From contig CAYJFM010000046.1 of NCBI GenBank assembly GCA_964369805.1, positions 1 through 12,652 on the forward strand: a stretch of DNA of 12,652 nucleotides. Reading direction: 5' to 3'. Below the pieces are notes generated by a model. The model was not told the DNA's origin and made no database searches. It saw nothing but the letters and a program-made list of their open reading frames with translations. Positions 6,980 to 12,652 of this stretch are shown piece after piece. Numbering within the stretch: position 1 is the first letter of the stretch; each line of letters opens with the position of its first letter. The stretch comes from CAYJHC01 sp964369805. Lineage in GTDB: Bacteria > Bacillota > Clostridia > Peptostreptococcales > Anaerovoracaceae. Made by a program: the position numbers and the translations under genes.

Positions 6980-6995
6980 AAGAACATTTGTTCTT
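6980..6995. promoter_or_regulatory. LexA (SOS) box 1, upstream of the -35 element
   Basis: AAGAACATTTGTTCTT has complementary six-base arms around ATTT and contains GAAC-N4-GTTC, the core of the Bacillus/Clostridium LexA operator. It ends 7 bases before the -35 box. Its sequence, together with six bases before it, recurs exactly 64 bases downstream. Confidence 0.75.
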
Positions 6996-7002
6996 AAATC
7001 TA

Positions 7003-7031
7003 TTGACATAAGTAATCTTAAAGTATAAAAT
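7003..7031 (+). promoter_or_regulatory. Promoter of the LysM protein gene, between two LexA boxes
   Basis: A perfect TTGACA (7003-7008) and TAAAAT (7026-7031) are spaced by 17 bases, among the best promoter matches in the window. LexA boxes lie on both sides, the second covering roughly +7 to +20 of the predicted transcript. Such an arrangement would give tight repression until DNA damage removes LexA. Confidence 0.75.
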
Positions 7032-7043
7032 AAGAATATAAAA

Positions 7044-7059
7044 AAGAACATTTGTTCTT
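7044..7059. promoter_or_regulatory. LexA (SOS) box 2, downstream of the -10 element
   Basis: The second copy of AAGAACATTTGTTCTT. It lies between the -10 box and the ribosome binding site AAGGGAG (7061-7067), at the very start of the predicted transcript. The repeated block shared by both copies is 22 bp (6974-6995 and 7038-7059). Confidence 0.78.
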
Positions 7060-7075
7060 GAAGGGAGATTATAAA

Positions 7076-7447
7076 ATGACTTACAACAATATTATAGAAA
7101 TGAAGAAATTTAGAGAAGAAGAAATTCAAAGAGCGGTTAGATCTACTGCTAGAAAACGTTATAGAATCAAAAGTACGTTTAAGTTTGCTACCTTTATAGC
7201 TATAATTGGTGCTATAATCTTTTTCAGCGCATTAACAGTAATCAATGCAGATTTTGCTATAGCTGATTCTAAAGACAGTTATATAACGTATGTTGTGAAA
7301 CCTGGAGATACATTATGGGAAATCGCTACATCTGAGATGGATGCAAATGTAGACGTGCGTAAGTCTGTTTATATTATTGAAGAAACAAATAAAATAAGTT
7401 CTGCAGATTTAAAGCCTGGAATGGAACTAATTATACCTATTCGGTAA
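7076..7447 (+). CDS. SOS-controlled membrane-anchored LysM protein, YneA-like division inhibitor candidate
   Basis: A 123-residue protein. It has a charged, basic cytoplasmic N-terminus (1-35), one membrane helix (about 36-57), a short linker, and a C-terminal LysM domain (about 69-122) beginning YVVKPGDTLWEIA and ending LKPGMELIIPI. LysM binds peptidoglycan. In Bacillus and Listeria the SOS protein YneA has the same plan (one N-terminal helix plus outside LysM, about 100 residues) and delays septation after DNA damage. Two LexA boxes at this promoter point to the same role, which I infer from control and architecture, not from clear sequence identity. AAGGGAG at 7061-7067 sets the ATG at 7076; an in-frame TTG at 7052 lies inside the operator and has no binding site. 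lexA is not adjacent, unlike in Bacillus. No clear terminator follows directly. Confidence 0.8.
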   Translation: MTYNNIIEMKKFREEEIQRAVRSTARKRYRIKSTFKFATFIAIIGAIIFFSALTVINADFAIADSKDSYITYVVKPGDTLWEIATSEMDANVDVRKSVYIIEETNKISSADLKPGMELIIPIR

Positions 7448-7636
7448 TTTCTTAGATGCAGACTAAAATATTAGTAGTATTTAGGTATCTATACATCAAA
7501 AATTATAAAAACTCGCTTAAAACGCAAAATAGAGGACGTCTAATGATAAACGTTGATATTTCAACATTTGCAATACATTAACTAGAATTCATACTAGAAT
7601 ATCTAACTTATGAGGTAATATTGTAGGTCAATTAAG

Positions 7637-7732
7637 ATGCTTAAGAAATTTTTAGTTCTTGTGTCAAATAACTTTTTAATAGTAACAAGAATAGTAGCTG
7701 TAATAGCATTAAAGAGTTATTATAATAGTTAA
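7637..7732 (+). CDS. Possible 31-residue hydrophobic peptide
   Basis: Starting MLKKFLVLVSNNF, it has two lysines and then a mostly aliphatic stretch to about residue 25, enough for one membrane pass, and ends in SYYNS. The only SD candidate is AGGT at 7625-7628, which is weak. It lies on the same strand as the LysM gene, 190 bases downstream, and could be on the same transcript because no terminator is evident between them. Frames this short arise often by chance in AT-rich DNA, so it is a tentative call. Confidence 0.15.
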   Translation: MLKKFLVLVSNNFLIVTRIVAVIALKSYYNS

Positions 7733-7745
7733 GATGTAACTATTA
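7723..7745. repeat. Inverted repeat overlapping the end of the mini-ORF
   Basis: TAATAGTTA (7723-7731) and TAACTATTA (7737-7745) are perfect 9 bp arms around AGATG. No T-run follows, so it is a weak terminator at best. Confidence 0.55.
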
Positions 7746-7764
7746 GTGTATAAGTGTAAATAAG

Positions 7765-7802
7765 TACATAGTAAACTATAATATATTATAGTTTACTATG
7801 TA
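7765..7802. repeat. Perfect 38 bp palindrome
   Basis: The 19 bases 7765-7783 are the exact reverse complement of 7784-7802 with no spacer; the arm starts TACATAGTAAACTATA. As RNA it would give a long A-U hairpin on either strand. Neither side has a T-run, so it is not a classic terminator. It may act as an mRNA 3' stabiliser, a barrier between the convergent transcripts, or a dimer-protein binding site. Confidence 0.8.
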
Positions 7803-7902
7803 TAAAAGTGTCTGTATTCTTTTAAATCTACTATTATAAAGAAATATCAGCAATTTCTTAGTTATTTACCAAAATTTTAAGTAGTATCTAAGTTTTCGTT
7901 TT

Positions 7903-7936
7903 AACTATTCCCAAAATTATGATTTTAGGAATAGTT
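7903..7936. repeat. Inverted repeat with interrupted stem
   Basis: AACTATTCC (7903-7911) pairs with GGAATAGTT (7928-7936). After a C/A mismatch, AAAAT (7913-7917) pairs with ATTTT (7922-7926) around the loop TATG. There is no T-run on either strand. It lies between convergent transcripts and may help stop or trim them. Confidence 0.6.
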
Positions 7937-7975
7937 GTTCAAAGTATATATAACTGTTATAACTCTCTTTTCACT

Positions 7976-8004
7976 AAAAATAAATAGCAACCTTTTGGTT
8001 GCTA
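7976..8004 (-). terminator. Terminator of the alaS-ireB-ruvX operon
   Basis: On the minus strand TAGCAACC (8004-7997), loop AAAA, and GGTTGCTA (7992-7985) are followed by TTTATTTTT. It stands 16 bases past the ruvX stop and closes the operon, so a yrzB-type gene (often next in Firmicutes) is not part of it. Confidence 0.88.
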
Positions 8005-8020
8005 TAATTAATTTTAAGTC

Positions 8021-8452
8021 TTATCTATTAAGTTTATCTAAGTAGCTTTGTAGTATTAACACTGCTGCCTGTTTATCAATTACTTTTTTTCTATCTTCTC
8101 TACGTACATCTCCCTGTATAAGAACTTTTTCAGCCATTAAAGTAGTAAATCTTTCATCTTCAAAAACAATTTCTACATGGCCCATTGCAGAACTTTTTAA
8201 TTTATTTTCTAACATAGTTTTAAACTCAATAACTTTATCTGTTTGAACACTGTTGCTTCCATTAAGGTTTAGCGGTAAACCCATTACTACTGTATCACAA
8301 TCATACTCTTTAATAAAATCTAATATTTTACCAGTGTCTTTTCGTATACCTACCCTTTCAATGGTTGTAATGCCATTGGCTATTAAATTAAGGCCATCAC
8401 TTATTGCAACACCTACAGTCTTATCACCTACATCTAATCCTATTTTTTTCAT
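8021..8452 (-). CDS. ruvX: YqgF/RuvX family RNase-H-fold nuclease (pre-16S rRNA processing)
   Basis: A 143-residue protein of the YqgF family (YrrK in Bacillus), an RNase-H-like fold linked to processing of the 16S rRNA 5' end and once proposed as a Holliday-junction resolvase. Visible are the first active-site strand IGLDVGDKTVGVAISD (4-19, Asp7), MGLPLNLNGS (57-66), FEDERFTT (97-104), and VIDKQAAVLIL (125-135) with the last acidic residue Asp127. I place the start at the second ATG (8452): the SD AGGA (8462-8459) abuts an earlier in-frame ATG at 8458 with no spacing, but stands 6 bases from this one, which also begins with the family's usual MKKIGLDVG. It is the last gene of the operon, 100 bases after ireB, with a hairpin in between. 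Confidence 0.93.
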   Translation of the reverse strand: MKKIGLDVGDKTVGVAISDGLNLIANGITTIERVGIRKDTGKILDFIKEYDCDTVVMGLPLNLNGSNSVQTDKVIEFKTMLENKLKSSAMGHVEIVFEDERFTTLMAEKVLIQGDVRREDRKKVIDKQAAVLILQSYLDKLNR

Positions 8453-8509
8453 TTTCATTCCTTTACATAAATTGTACTATAGCCTTTATGGCCTTTTAAC
8501 TTAAACATA

Positions 8510-8532
8510 AGACGGACTATTATAGTCCGTCT
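8510..8532 (-). terminator. Hairpin between ireB and ruvX, possible attenuator
   Basis: AGACGGACTAT (8510-8520) is the exact reverse complement of 8522-8532 with one base between, giving a stable GC-containing hairpin 20 bases past the ireB stop. The minus-strand sequence after it (TATGTTTAAGTT) is only moderately T-rich, so it is more likely a partial terminator or RNA-processing site that lowers ruvX expression than a full stop. Confidence 0.5.
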
Positions 8533-8552
8533 ACATGATTTATTTATTTTGC

Positions 8553-8813
8553 TTATTTCTTGTTCAGATAAGATTTTACAAGCTCTTCTACGATATCTTC
8601 ACGTTCTAACTGTTTAATAAAGGCTCTTGCATTATTATGGCTAGTAATGTATGTAGGATCCCCTGATAACAGGTAGCCTGAAATTTGATCTTCTGGATTA
8701 TAACCTCTATCTTCTAAAGCAGTGTATACAAGCTTAAGTATTTCTTCAATTGTTATCTTATCCTTTAGACTTTCTGGGCTCATTACAATTGTGTTCATTG
8801 TTTTTCTTTCCAT
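8553..8813 (-). CDS. ireB: IreB family regulatory phosphoprotein (UPF0297, YrzL)
   Basis: An 86-residue protein with the family signature EEILKLVYTALEDRGYNP (23-40), QISGYLLSGDPTYITSHNNAR (43-63), and REDIVEELVKSYL (71-83). In Enterococcus faecalis IreB is a small cytosolic regulator of cephalosporin resistance, phosphorylated near its N-terminus by the PASTA kinase IreK; here Thr5 and Thr8 are possible counterparts. GGAGG (8825-8821) stands 7 bases ahead of the ATG, a strong site. Position between alaS and ruvX is the usual Firmicutes arrangement and adds confidence. There is no kinase gene nearby, and the molecular target of the family is unclear to me. Confidence 0.93.
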   Translation of the reverse strand: MERKTMNTIVMSPESLKDKITIEEILKLVYTALEDRGYNPEDQISGYLLSGDPTYITSHNNARAFIKQLEREDIVEELVKSYLNKK

Positions 8814-8851
8814 AATTTAACCTCCATATATTTAATATATAATAAAAATAT

Positions 8852-11518
8852 TTAACTCTCAACATTTTCACAAATTTCTTCTGCTAGCTTAAGTGCTTCA
8901 TCGACCTTAGTTGCGTCCTTTCCACCGGCCTGAGCCATATCAGCTTTACCGCCACCGCCGCCGCCACAAACTTTTGCAACTTCCTTAATTATTTTACCCG
9001 CATGATAACCTTTCGAAACGATATCATCAGTTATAGAAACAAGGAAGTTAACCTTATCTTCATTAATTGTAGCAAATATTAATACCAAGTTACAAGTTTC
9101 TGCTTTTAACGTATCTGAAATCATCTTAAGCTCGTCTATATTATAACCATTAAATTTCTTAGTTACAACCGAAATACCATTTATTTCTTTAGCTTCCTTC
9201 AAAATATCTTTTGAAGATGATGCTAGTGCACTTAATTTTAGCTCATCAAGGCTTTTTTTCAGTTCCTTAATAGTTTCAGTTGTATTAGTTACTTTATCAA
9301 TTAGTAGATTTTCCTTAACTTTTAGTATGCTACATGTCTCAGAAATGGTATTTTCTTTTTCTTCCAGTCTTTCAAGGATAGCTCTTCCTGTAATCGCTTC
9401 AATTCTTCTTACACCTGCTGCAATACCAGACTCACTTATAATCTTAAAGGCACCAATCTCTCCTGTATTAGTAACATGTATACCACCGCAAAGTTCTTTA
9501 CTATAATCACCAATTGTCATAACTCTAACTATGTCGCCATACTTATCAGTAAACTGAGCAATGATTCCATTTTTAACAGCTTCCCTTAATGACATCTCTG
9601 AAGCAGTTACCTCATGGAAGTTGTCAATTTGAGCATTTACAAGGGCTTCTATTTTCATCAAATCCTCGTTTGATACTGATTCATAGTGAGAAAAGTCAAA
9701 ACGTAATTCTGTGTCAGTTACTCTTGAACCCGCTTGATGTACATGCTCACCTAAAACTTCTCTTAAAGTCTTGTGAAGAATGTGAGTTGCTGTATGATTT
9801 CTTGCTGTAAACTTTCTATGTCTGTTATTTACAAGACATTCAAACTCTTCGTTTGGATTGACCTCACCCTTTGTTACCTTAACTGTATGGAAAATTACAT
9901 CTTGGAATTTTTGTACATCAATAATTTCAGCTTCTGTGTCATCGCTATATATTAAACCTATATCACTTATTTGGCCGCCGCCCTCTGCATAAAAAGGAGT
10001 AACGTCAAAAACAACATTTCCTGTCTCCCCTTCATTAAGTATTGAAAGTGGCTTTCTATCCCAAAACATTGCTTTAACTGTTGCAGTTCCAGTTGTTTCA
10101 GAATAACCTGTAAACTCACTTTTACCATCAAATACAAAGTCAACTGAGTCTATGGTCCATGCTCTATCATTTTCAGCTGCATCCTTCTTACCAGCTTCTT
10201 TCTGAGCAGTCATACAAGCTTCAAATCCTATTTTATCAACAGATAAGCCTGATTCCTCAATTATCTCTTCAGTAATATCAATTGGGAACCCAAAAGTATC
10301 ATGAAGTTTAAAAGCAGTTTCTCCGCTAAGAACAGTTTTACCTGAGTCTTTTAACTTAGCTACTTCTGATTCAATAATATTTAATCCTTGCTTAAGAGTC
10401 TCATGGAATTTGGTTTCTTCGATATTTATTATTTTCAAAATAAATTCTCTATTTTCTTCAAGATCTGGATATGCACCTGCACATGTTTCAATCACCTCAG
10501 CTGCAAGACCAGCTAAGAAAGATTCTTTAATCCCAAGCATATAACCATGTCTTACTGCTCTTCTAATTATCCTTCTTAATACATAACCACGGCTTTCATT
10601 ACTTGGCATAATTTTATCACCAATCATGAAAGTTGCAGACCTAATGTGATCTGTTATAATTCTAATTGAAATATCAGTCTTAGATGGTTGTGGTACACCA
10701 TTCTTAGTATCTACAAGGGCACCATTGTTATAATGAGTTTTTGCTAATCTCTCAACTGCATGAATTACAGAAGCAATTGTATCAACAGCAAAAAGGGAAT
10801 CTACATCTTGCATAATACAAGCTAATCTCTCAAGACCCATTCCAGTATCTATATTCTTTTGTGCAAGATCTGTATAGTTTCCTTCAGCATCTCTATGAAA
10901 CTGTGTGAAAACATGATTCCAAAATTCCATAAATCTATCACATTCACAACCAGGTTTACAGTCACTAGATCCACATCCGTGTGCTTCTCCCCTATCATAG
11001 TAAATTTCTGAACACGGTCCACAAGGGCCTACGCCTATTTCCCAGAAATTATCATCTTTGCCTAGTCTAACGATCTTATCTTCAGGAACTTTAATAATAT
11101 CCTTCCAAATATCATAGGCTTCTTGGTCTTCCACATAAACAGAAACCCATAGTTTGTCTTGTGGTAACTCCAAAATTTCAGTAATAAATTCCCAGCCCCA
11201 TTTAATTGACTGTTCTTTAAAGTAATCACCGAAAGAAAAGCTGCCTAACATCTCAAAAAAAGTACCATGTCGTGATGTAAACCCAACATTTTCAATGTCA
11301 GCAGTTCTAATACACTTTTGACAGGTAACCATTCTAGGTGCAGGAGGAGTTTTTTGGCCAGAAAAATATGGCTTAAGTGGAGCCATTCCAGAGTTGATTA
11401 TAAGTAGACTTTTATCTTCATTTGGTATTAGCGAAAAGCTAGGTTGCCTAAAGTGCTCTTTACCTTCATAAAATTCATAAAACATTTCTCTTAATTTATT
11501 TAATCCAAGTTTTTTCAT
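8852..11518 (-). CDS. alaS: Alanyl-tRNA synthetase
   Basis: A cytosolic class II synthetase that charges tRNA-Ala and clears mischarged Ser or Gly. At 888 residues it is full length. The order is: aminoacylation domain with NSGMAPLKPYF (42-52), motif 2 region TSRHGTFFEMLGSFSFGDYF (81-100), and motif 3 GMGLERL (226-232); a Cys cluster C182/C187/C191/C193, possibly a metal site; the tRNA-recognition region (about 285-460); the editing domain with its zinc ligands H575/H579 (HTATH) and C677/H681 (CGGIH); and a C-terminal DHHA1 domain ending CGGGGGGKADMAQAGG (851-866). I choose the ATG at 11518 because GAGGT (11527-11523) is rightly spaced for it; an in-frame GTG at 11533 would put that site inside the gene. 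ireB follows after 38 bases without a terminator. Confidence 0.97.
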   Translation of the reverse strand: MKKLGLNKLREMFYEFYEGKEHFRQPSFSLIPNEDKSLLIINSGMAPLKPYFSGQKTPPAPRMVTCQKCIRTADIENVGFTSRHGTFFEMLGSFSFGDYFKEQSIKWGWEFITEILELPQDKLWVSVYVEDQEAYDIWKDIIKVPEDKIVRLGKDDNFWEIGVGPCGPCSEIYYDRGEAHGCGSSDCKPGCECDRFMEFWNHVFTQFHRDAEGNYTDLAQKNIDTGMGLERLACIMQDVDSLFAVDTIASVIHAVERLAKTHYNNGALVDTKNGVPQPSKTDISIRIITDHIRSATFMIGDKIMPSNESRGYVLRRIIRRAVRHGYMLGIKESFLAGLAAEVIETCAGAYPDLEENREFILKIINIEETKFHETLKQGLNIIESEVAKLKDSGKTVLSGETAFKLHDTFGFPIDITEEIIEESGLSVDKIGFEACMTAQKEAGKKDAAENDRAWTIDSVDFVFDGKSEFTGYSETTGTATVKAMFWDRKPLSILNEGETGNVVFDVTPFYAEGGGQISDIGLIYSDDTEAEIIDVQKFQDVIFHTVKVTKGEVNPNEEFECLVNNRHRKFTARNHTATHILHKTLREVLGEHVHQAGSRVTDTELRFDFSHYESVSNEDLMKIEALVNAQIDNFHEVTASEMSLREAVKNGIIAQFTDKYGDIVRVMTIGDYSKELCGGIHVTNTGEIGAFKIISESGIAAGVRRIEAITGRAILERLEEKENTISETCSILKVKENLLIDKVTNTTETIKELKKSLDELKLSALASSSKDILKEAKEINGISVVTKKFNGYNIDELKMISDTLKAETCNLVLIFATINEDKVNFLVSITDDIVSKGYHAGKIIKEVAKVCGGGGGGKADMAQAGGKDATKVDEALKLAEEICENVES

Positions 11519-11558
11519 TTTTACCTCATTCACATATAATTTATTAATTCATAAGAAA

Positions 11559-11587
11559 ATTATATCATATTTACGTTCTATTTCCAA
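11559..11587 (-). promoter_or_regulatory. Promoter of the alaS operon
   Basis: On the minus strand TTGGAA (11587-11582) and a perfect TATAAT (11564-11559) are 17 bases apart. The leader to the alaS ATG would be only some 30-35 bases, which leaves no room for a T-box. The small palindrome TTTCCAATGGAAA (11581-11593) covers the -35 box. Confidence 0.7.
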
Positions 11588-11606
11588 TGGAAAAGATGGT
11601 TTCAAT

Positions 11607-11635
11607 TTGATTTATATGTTGAATTTTGATATTCT
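11607..11635 (+). promoter_or_regulatory. Possible promoter of the aldo/keto reductase gene
   Basis: TTGATT (11607-11612) and TATTCT (11630-11635) are spaced 17 bases apart, about 40 bases ahead of the reductase start and diverging from the alaS promoter 20 bases away. The -10 box is imperfect and other AT-rich choices exist nearby. Confidence 0.4.
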
Positions 11636-11673
11636 ATATTTAAAATAACAAACAAAAAGGAAGAAGGTAATCT

Positions 11674-12630
11674 ATGAAGTATAATAAATTAGGTAATACA
11701 GATTTACTTGTAAGTGAAATAGGATTTGGTGTGCTGACAGTTGGCAATACTCAATTAAACCTACCTGTAGAAGAAGGTGCAAAATTAATAATTCATGCAA
11801 TGGATAAAGGTATTAACTTTTTAGATACAGCAGAGTACTATGAAACTTATGACTACATAAGGTATGCTTTGGATACCTCTACTCATAAGCCTATCATATG
11901 TTCAAAATCACTAGGACGCAGTTCCTTTGAGATGACAGCTGCAATAGATGATGGTCTAGAAGCTTTAGGTATTGAATACTTTGATATTTTTTTAATGCAT
12001 GAAGTTAGACATGATGGAGATTTAAAGAGTAGATCAGGAGCTCTGAGAGCCTTACTCGAAGCAAAGAATGAAGGTAAAGTAAAATATATAGGGCTATCTA
12101 CTCATCATGTTGATGTAGTAAAGGAAGCCGCTACAGTTAAAGATCTAGATGTGATTTTTCCGCTAATTAACTACTCTAGCCTTGGAATAAGAAATGGTGC
12201 GGATATAGGAACAAAAGAAGATATGGAAAAAGCCATTCAGTTAAATGCTAGTGAAGGGAAAGGGATTTTCTTAATGAAAGTTTTTGGAGGAGGAAATCTT
12301 ACAGGAAACTATATGAAATCATTAAACTATGCTAAAAGCATTAAGGAAGCAGCTTCACTAATGATTGGATTCGGTAAAACAATGGAAGTTGACATGGCTA
12401 TAGACTTTGTAGATGGAAAACTCCCTGAGGATTTTCAGCCAGATATTAGTAAAAAGAAAATCACCATTGATCAAGGCGACTGTGAACACTGTTTTGCTTG
12501 CCTTAATAAATGTCCAAACAAGGCAATGTATGTAGATGAATACGGGAATATAGCAGTTAACCATGCTGTTTGCATAACTTGCGGCTATTGTGCTCCAGTC
12601 TGTCCAACACGTGCCCTACTGCTATTATAG
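11674..12630 (+). CDS. Aldo/keto reductase with C-terminal 2x[4Fe-4S] ferredoxin domain
   Basis: A 318-residue two-domain redox protein. Residues 1 to about 255 are an aldo/keto reductase barrel (LGNTDLLVSEIGFGV) with the catalytic tetrad visible as Asp51 and Tyr56 (DTAEYY), Lys78 (ICSKS) and His109 (FLMHE). Residues 265-318 are a bacterial-type ferredoxin with two clusters: C270/C273/C276/C280 followed by P, and C300/C303/C306/C310 followed by P. Such fusions are widespread in anaerobes, but their substrates are mostly unknown; the ferredoxin part suggests electron exchange with ferredoxin rather than, or besides, NAD(P)H. GAAGG (11663-11667) supports the ATG at 11674. It stands alone, divergent from alaS, with its downstream side cut by the window end. 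Confidence 0.92.
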   Translation: MKYNKLGNTDLLVSEIGFGVLTVGNTQLNLPVEEGAKLIIHAMDKGINFLDTAEYYETYDYIRYALDTSTHKPIICSKSLGRSSFEMTAAIDDGLEALGIEYFDIFLMHEVRHDGDLKSRSGALRALLEAKNEGKVKYIGLSTHHVDVVKEAATVKDLDVIFPLINYSSLGIRNGADIGTKEDMEKAIQLNASEGKGIFLMKVFGGGNLTGNYMKSLNYAKSIKEAASLMIGFGKTMEVDMAIDFVDGKLPEDFQPDISKKKITIDQGDCEHCFACLNKCPNKAMYVDEYGNIAVNHAVCITCGYCAPVCPTRALLLL

Positions 12631-12652
12631 TAAATATACAATAAAATAAAAA

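Larger units (their letters stand above)
7448..7975. other. Gene-poor, hairpin-rich intergenic region
   Basis: About 530 bases between the LysM gene and the terminator of the opposite operon with no convincing gene. It contains a 12-codon ORF with a fair SD (GAGG 7532-7535, ATG 7543, stop at 7579-7581), a possible 31-codon hydrophobic ORF, the 8 bp direct repeat ACTAGAAT (7581-7588, 7593-7600), and three inverted repeats between 7723 and 7936. No tRNA or known RNA motif is recognised. Confidence 0.6.

Noticed and set aside
7052..7075. In-frame TTG extension of the LysM protein by eight codons
   Set aside because: It would start inside the second LexA box, has no ribosome binding site in front, and would place the clear AAGGGAG site within the gene.
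7543..7581. Twelve-codon ORF with an acceptable SD (GAGG at 7532-7535)
   Set aside because: Too short to distinguish from chance; the same frame continues with several stop codons and no recognisable protein remains.
7560..7610. ACTAGAAT direct repeats as an attachment site or array
   Set aside because: Only two 8 bp copies 12 bp apart, with no integrase, tRNA or further repeat units.
8467..8500. Separate promoter for ruvX (minus-strand TTAAAA, 17 bases, TACAAT)
   Set aside because: The -35 box is poor and the region is AT-rich; read-through from ireB is enough to explain expression.
11519..11533. GTG start for alaS five codons upstream
   Set aside because: No SD precedes it, and the GAGGT needed for the ATG at 11518 would be coding; MKKLGLNKLR is also the usual type of AlaRS start.
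11519..11673. T-box riboswitch for alaS
   Set aside because: The promoter lies so close to the start that the leader is only some 30-35 bases, with no room for a T-box and no T-box sequence seen.

Overview
The window looks like chromosomal DNA from a low-GC Gram-positive anaerobe (Clostridia in the broad sense; I cannot name the genus). The evidence is strong AT bias, purine-rich GGAGG-type ribosome binding sites, a butyryl-CoA-dehydrogenase/EtfBA cluster of the clostridial type, the Firmicutes gene order alaS-ireB-ruvX, and a Bacillus/Clostridium-type LexA operator (GAAC-N4-GTTC). Most of it is ordinary core genome. I see no transposon, prophage, CRISPR array, rRNA or tRNA.

Left part, plus strand. 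Positions 103-2542 hold a two-gene operon for tRNA thiolation: a NifS/IscS-type cysteine desulfurase and a rhodanese-less ThiI, closed by a strong terminator. A 430 bp AT-rich gap carries a good promoter with a possible Rex (NADH-sensing) site. It leads into a tightly packed operon at 2975-6045: a short-chain acyl-CoA dehydrogenase, EtfB and EtfA, closed by a near-perfect terminator. These three genes show codon choice typical of highly expressed genes and probably form the electron-bifurcating dehydrogenase complex of fermentation.

Middle, plus strand. A shikimate-kinase-like P-loop kinase (6148-6648) lacks the substrate-binding arginine and the GGG motif of true AroK. It is followed by a 64-residue secreted or membrane mini-protein and a terminator. 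Next comes a membrane-anchored LysM protein (7076-7447) whose promoter is bracketed by two identical 16 bp LexA boxes. It is most likely an SOS-induced division inhibitor in the manner of YneA. Behind it lie about 570 bp without a convincing gene but with several inverted repeats, including a perfect 38 bp palindrome, and a possible 31-codon hydrophobic ORF.

Right part. Minus-strand genes run alaS (start 11518), ireB (8813) and ruvX (8452), ending at a terminator near 7976-8004. Divergent from alaS, 11674-12630 encodes an aldo/keto reductase fused to a C-terminal 2x[4Fe-4S] ferredoxin domain.

The best candidates for a second look are the doubly operated SOS promoter with its LysM product and structured downstream region, and the kinase that is probably not a shikimate kinase.
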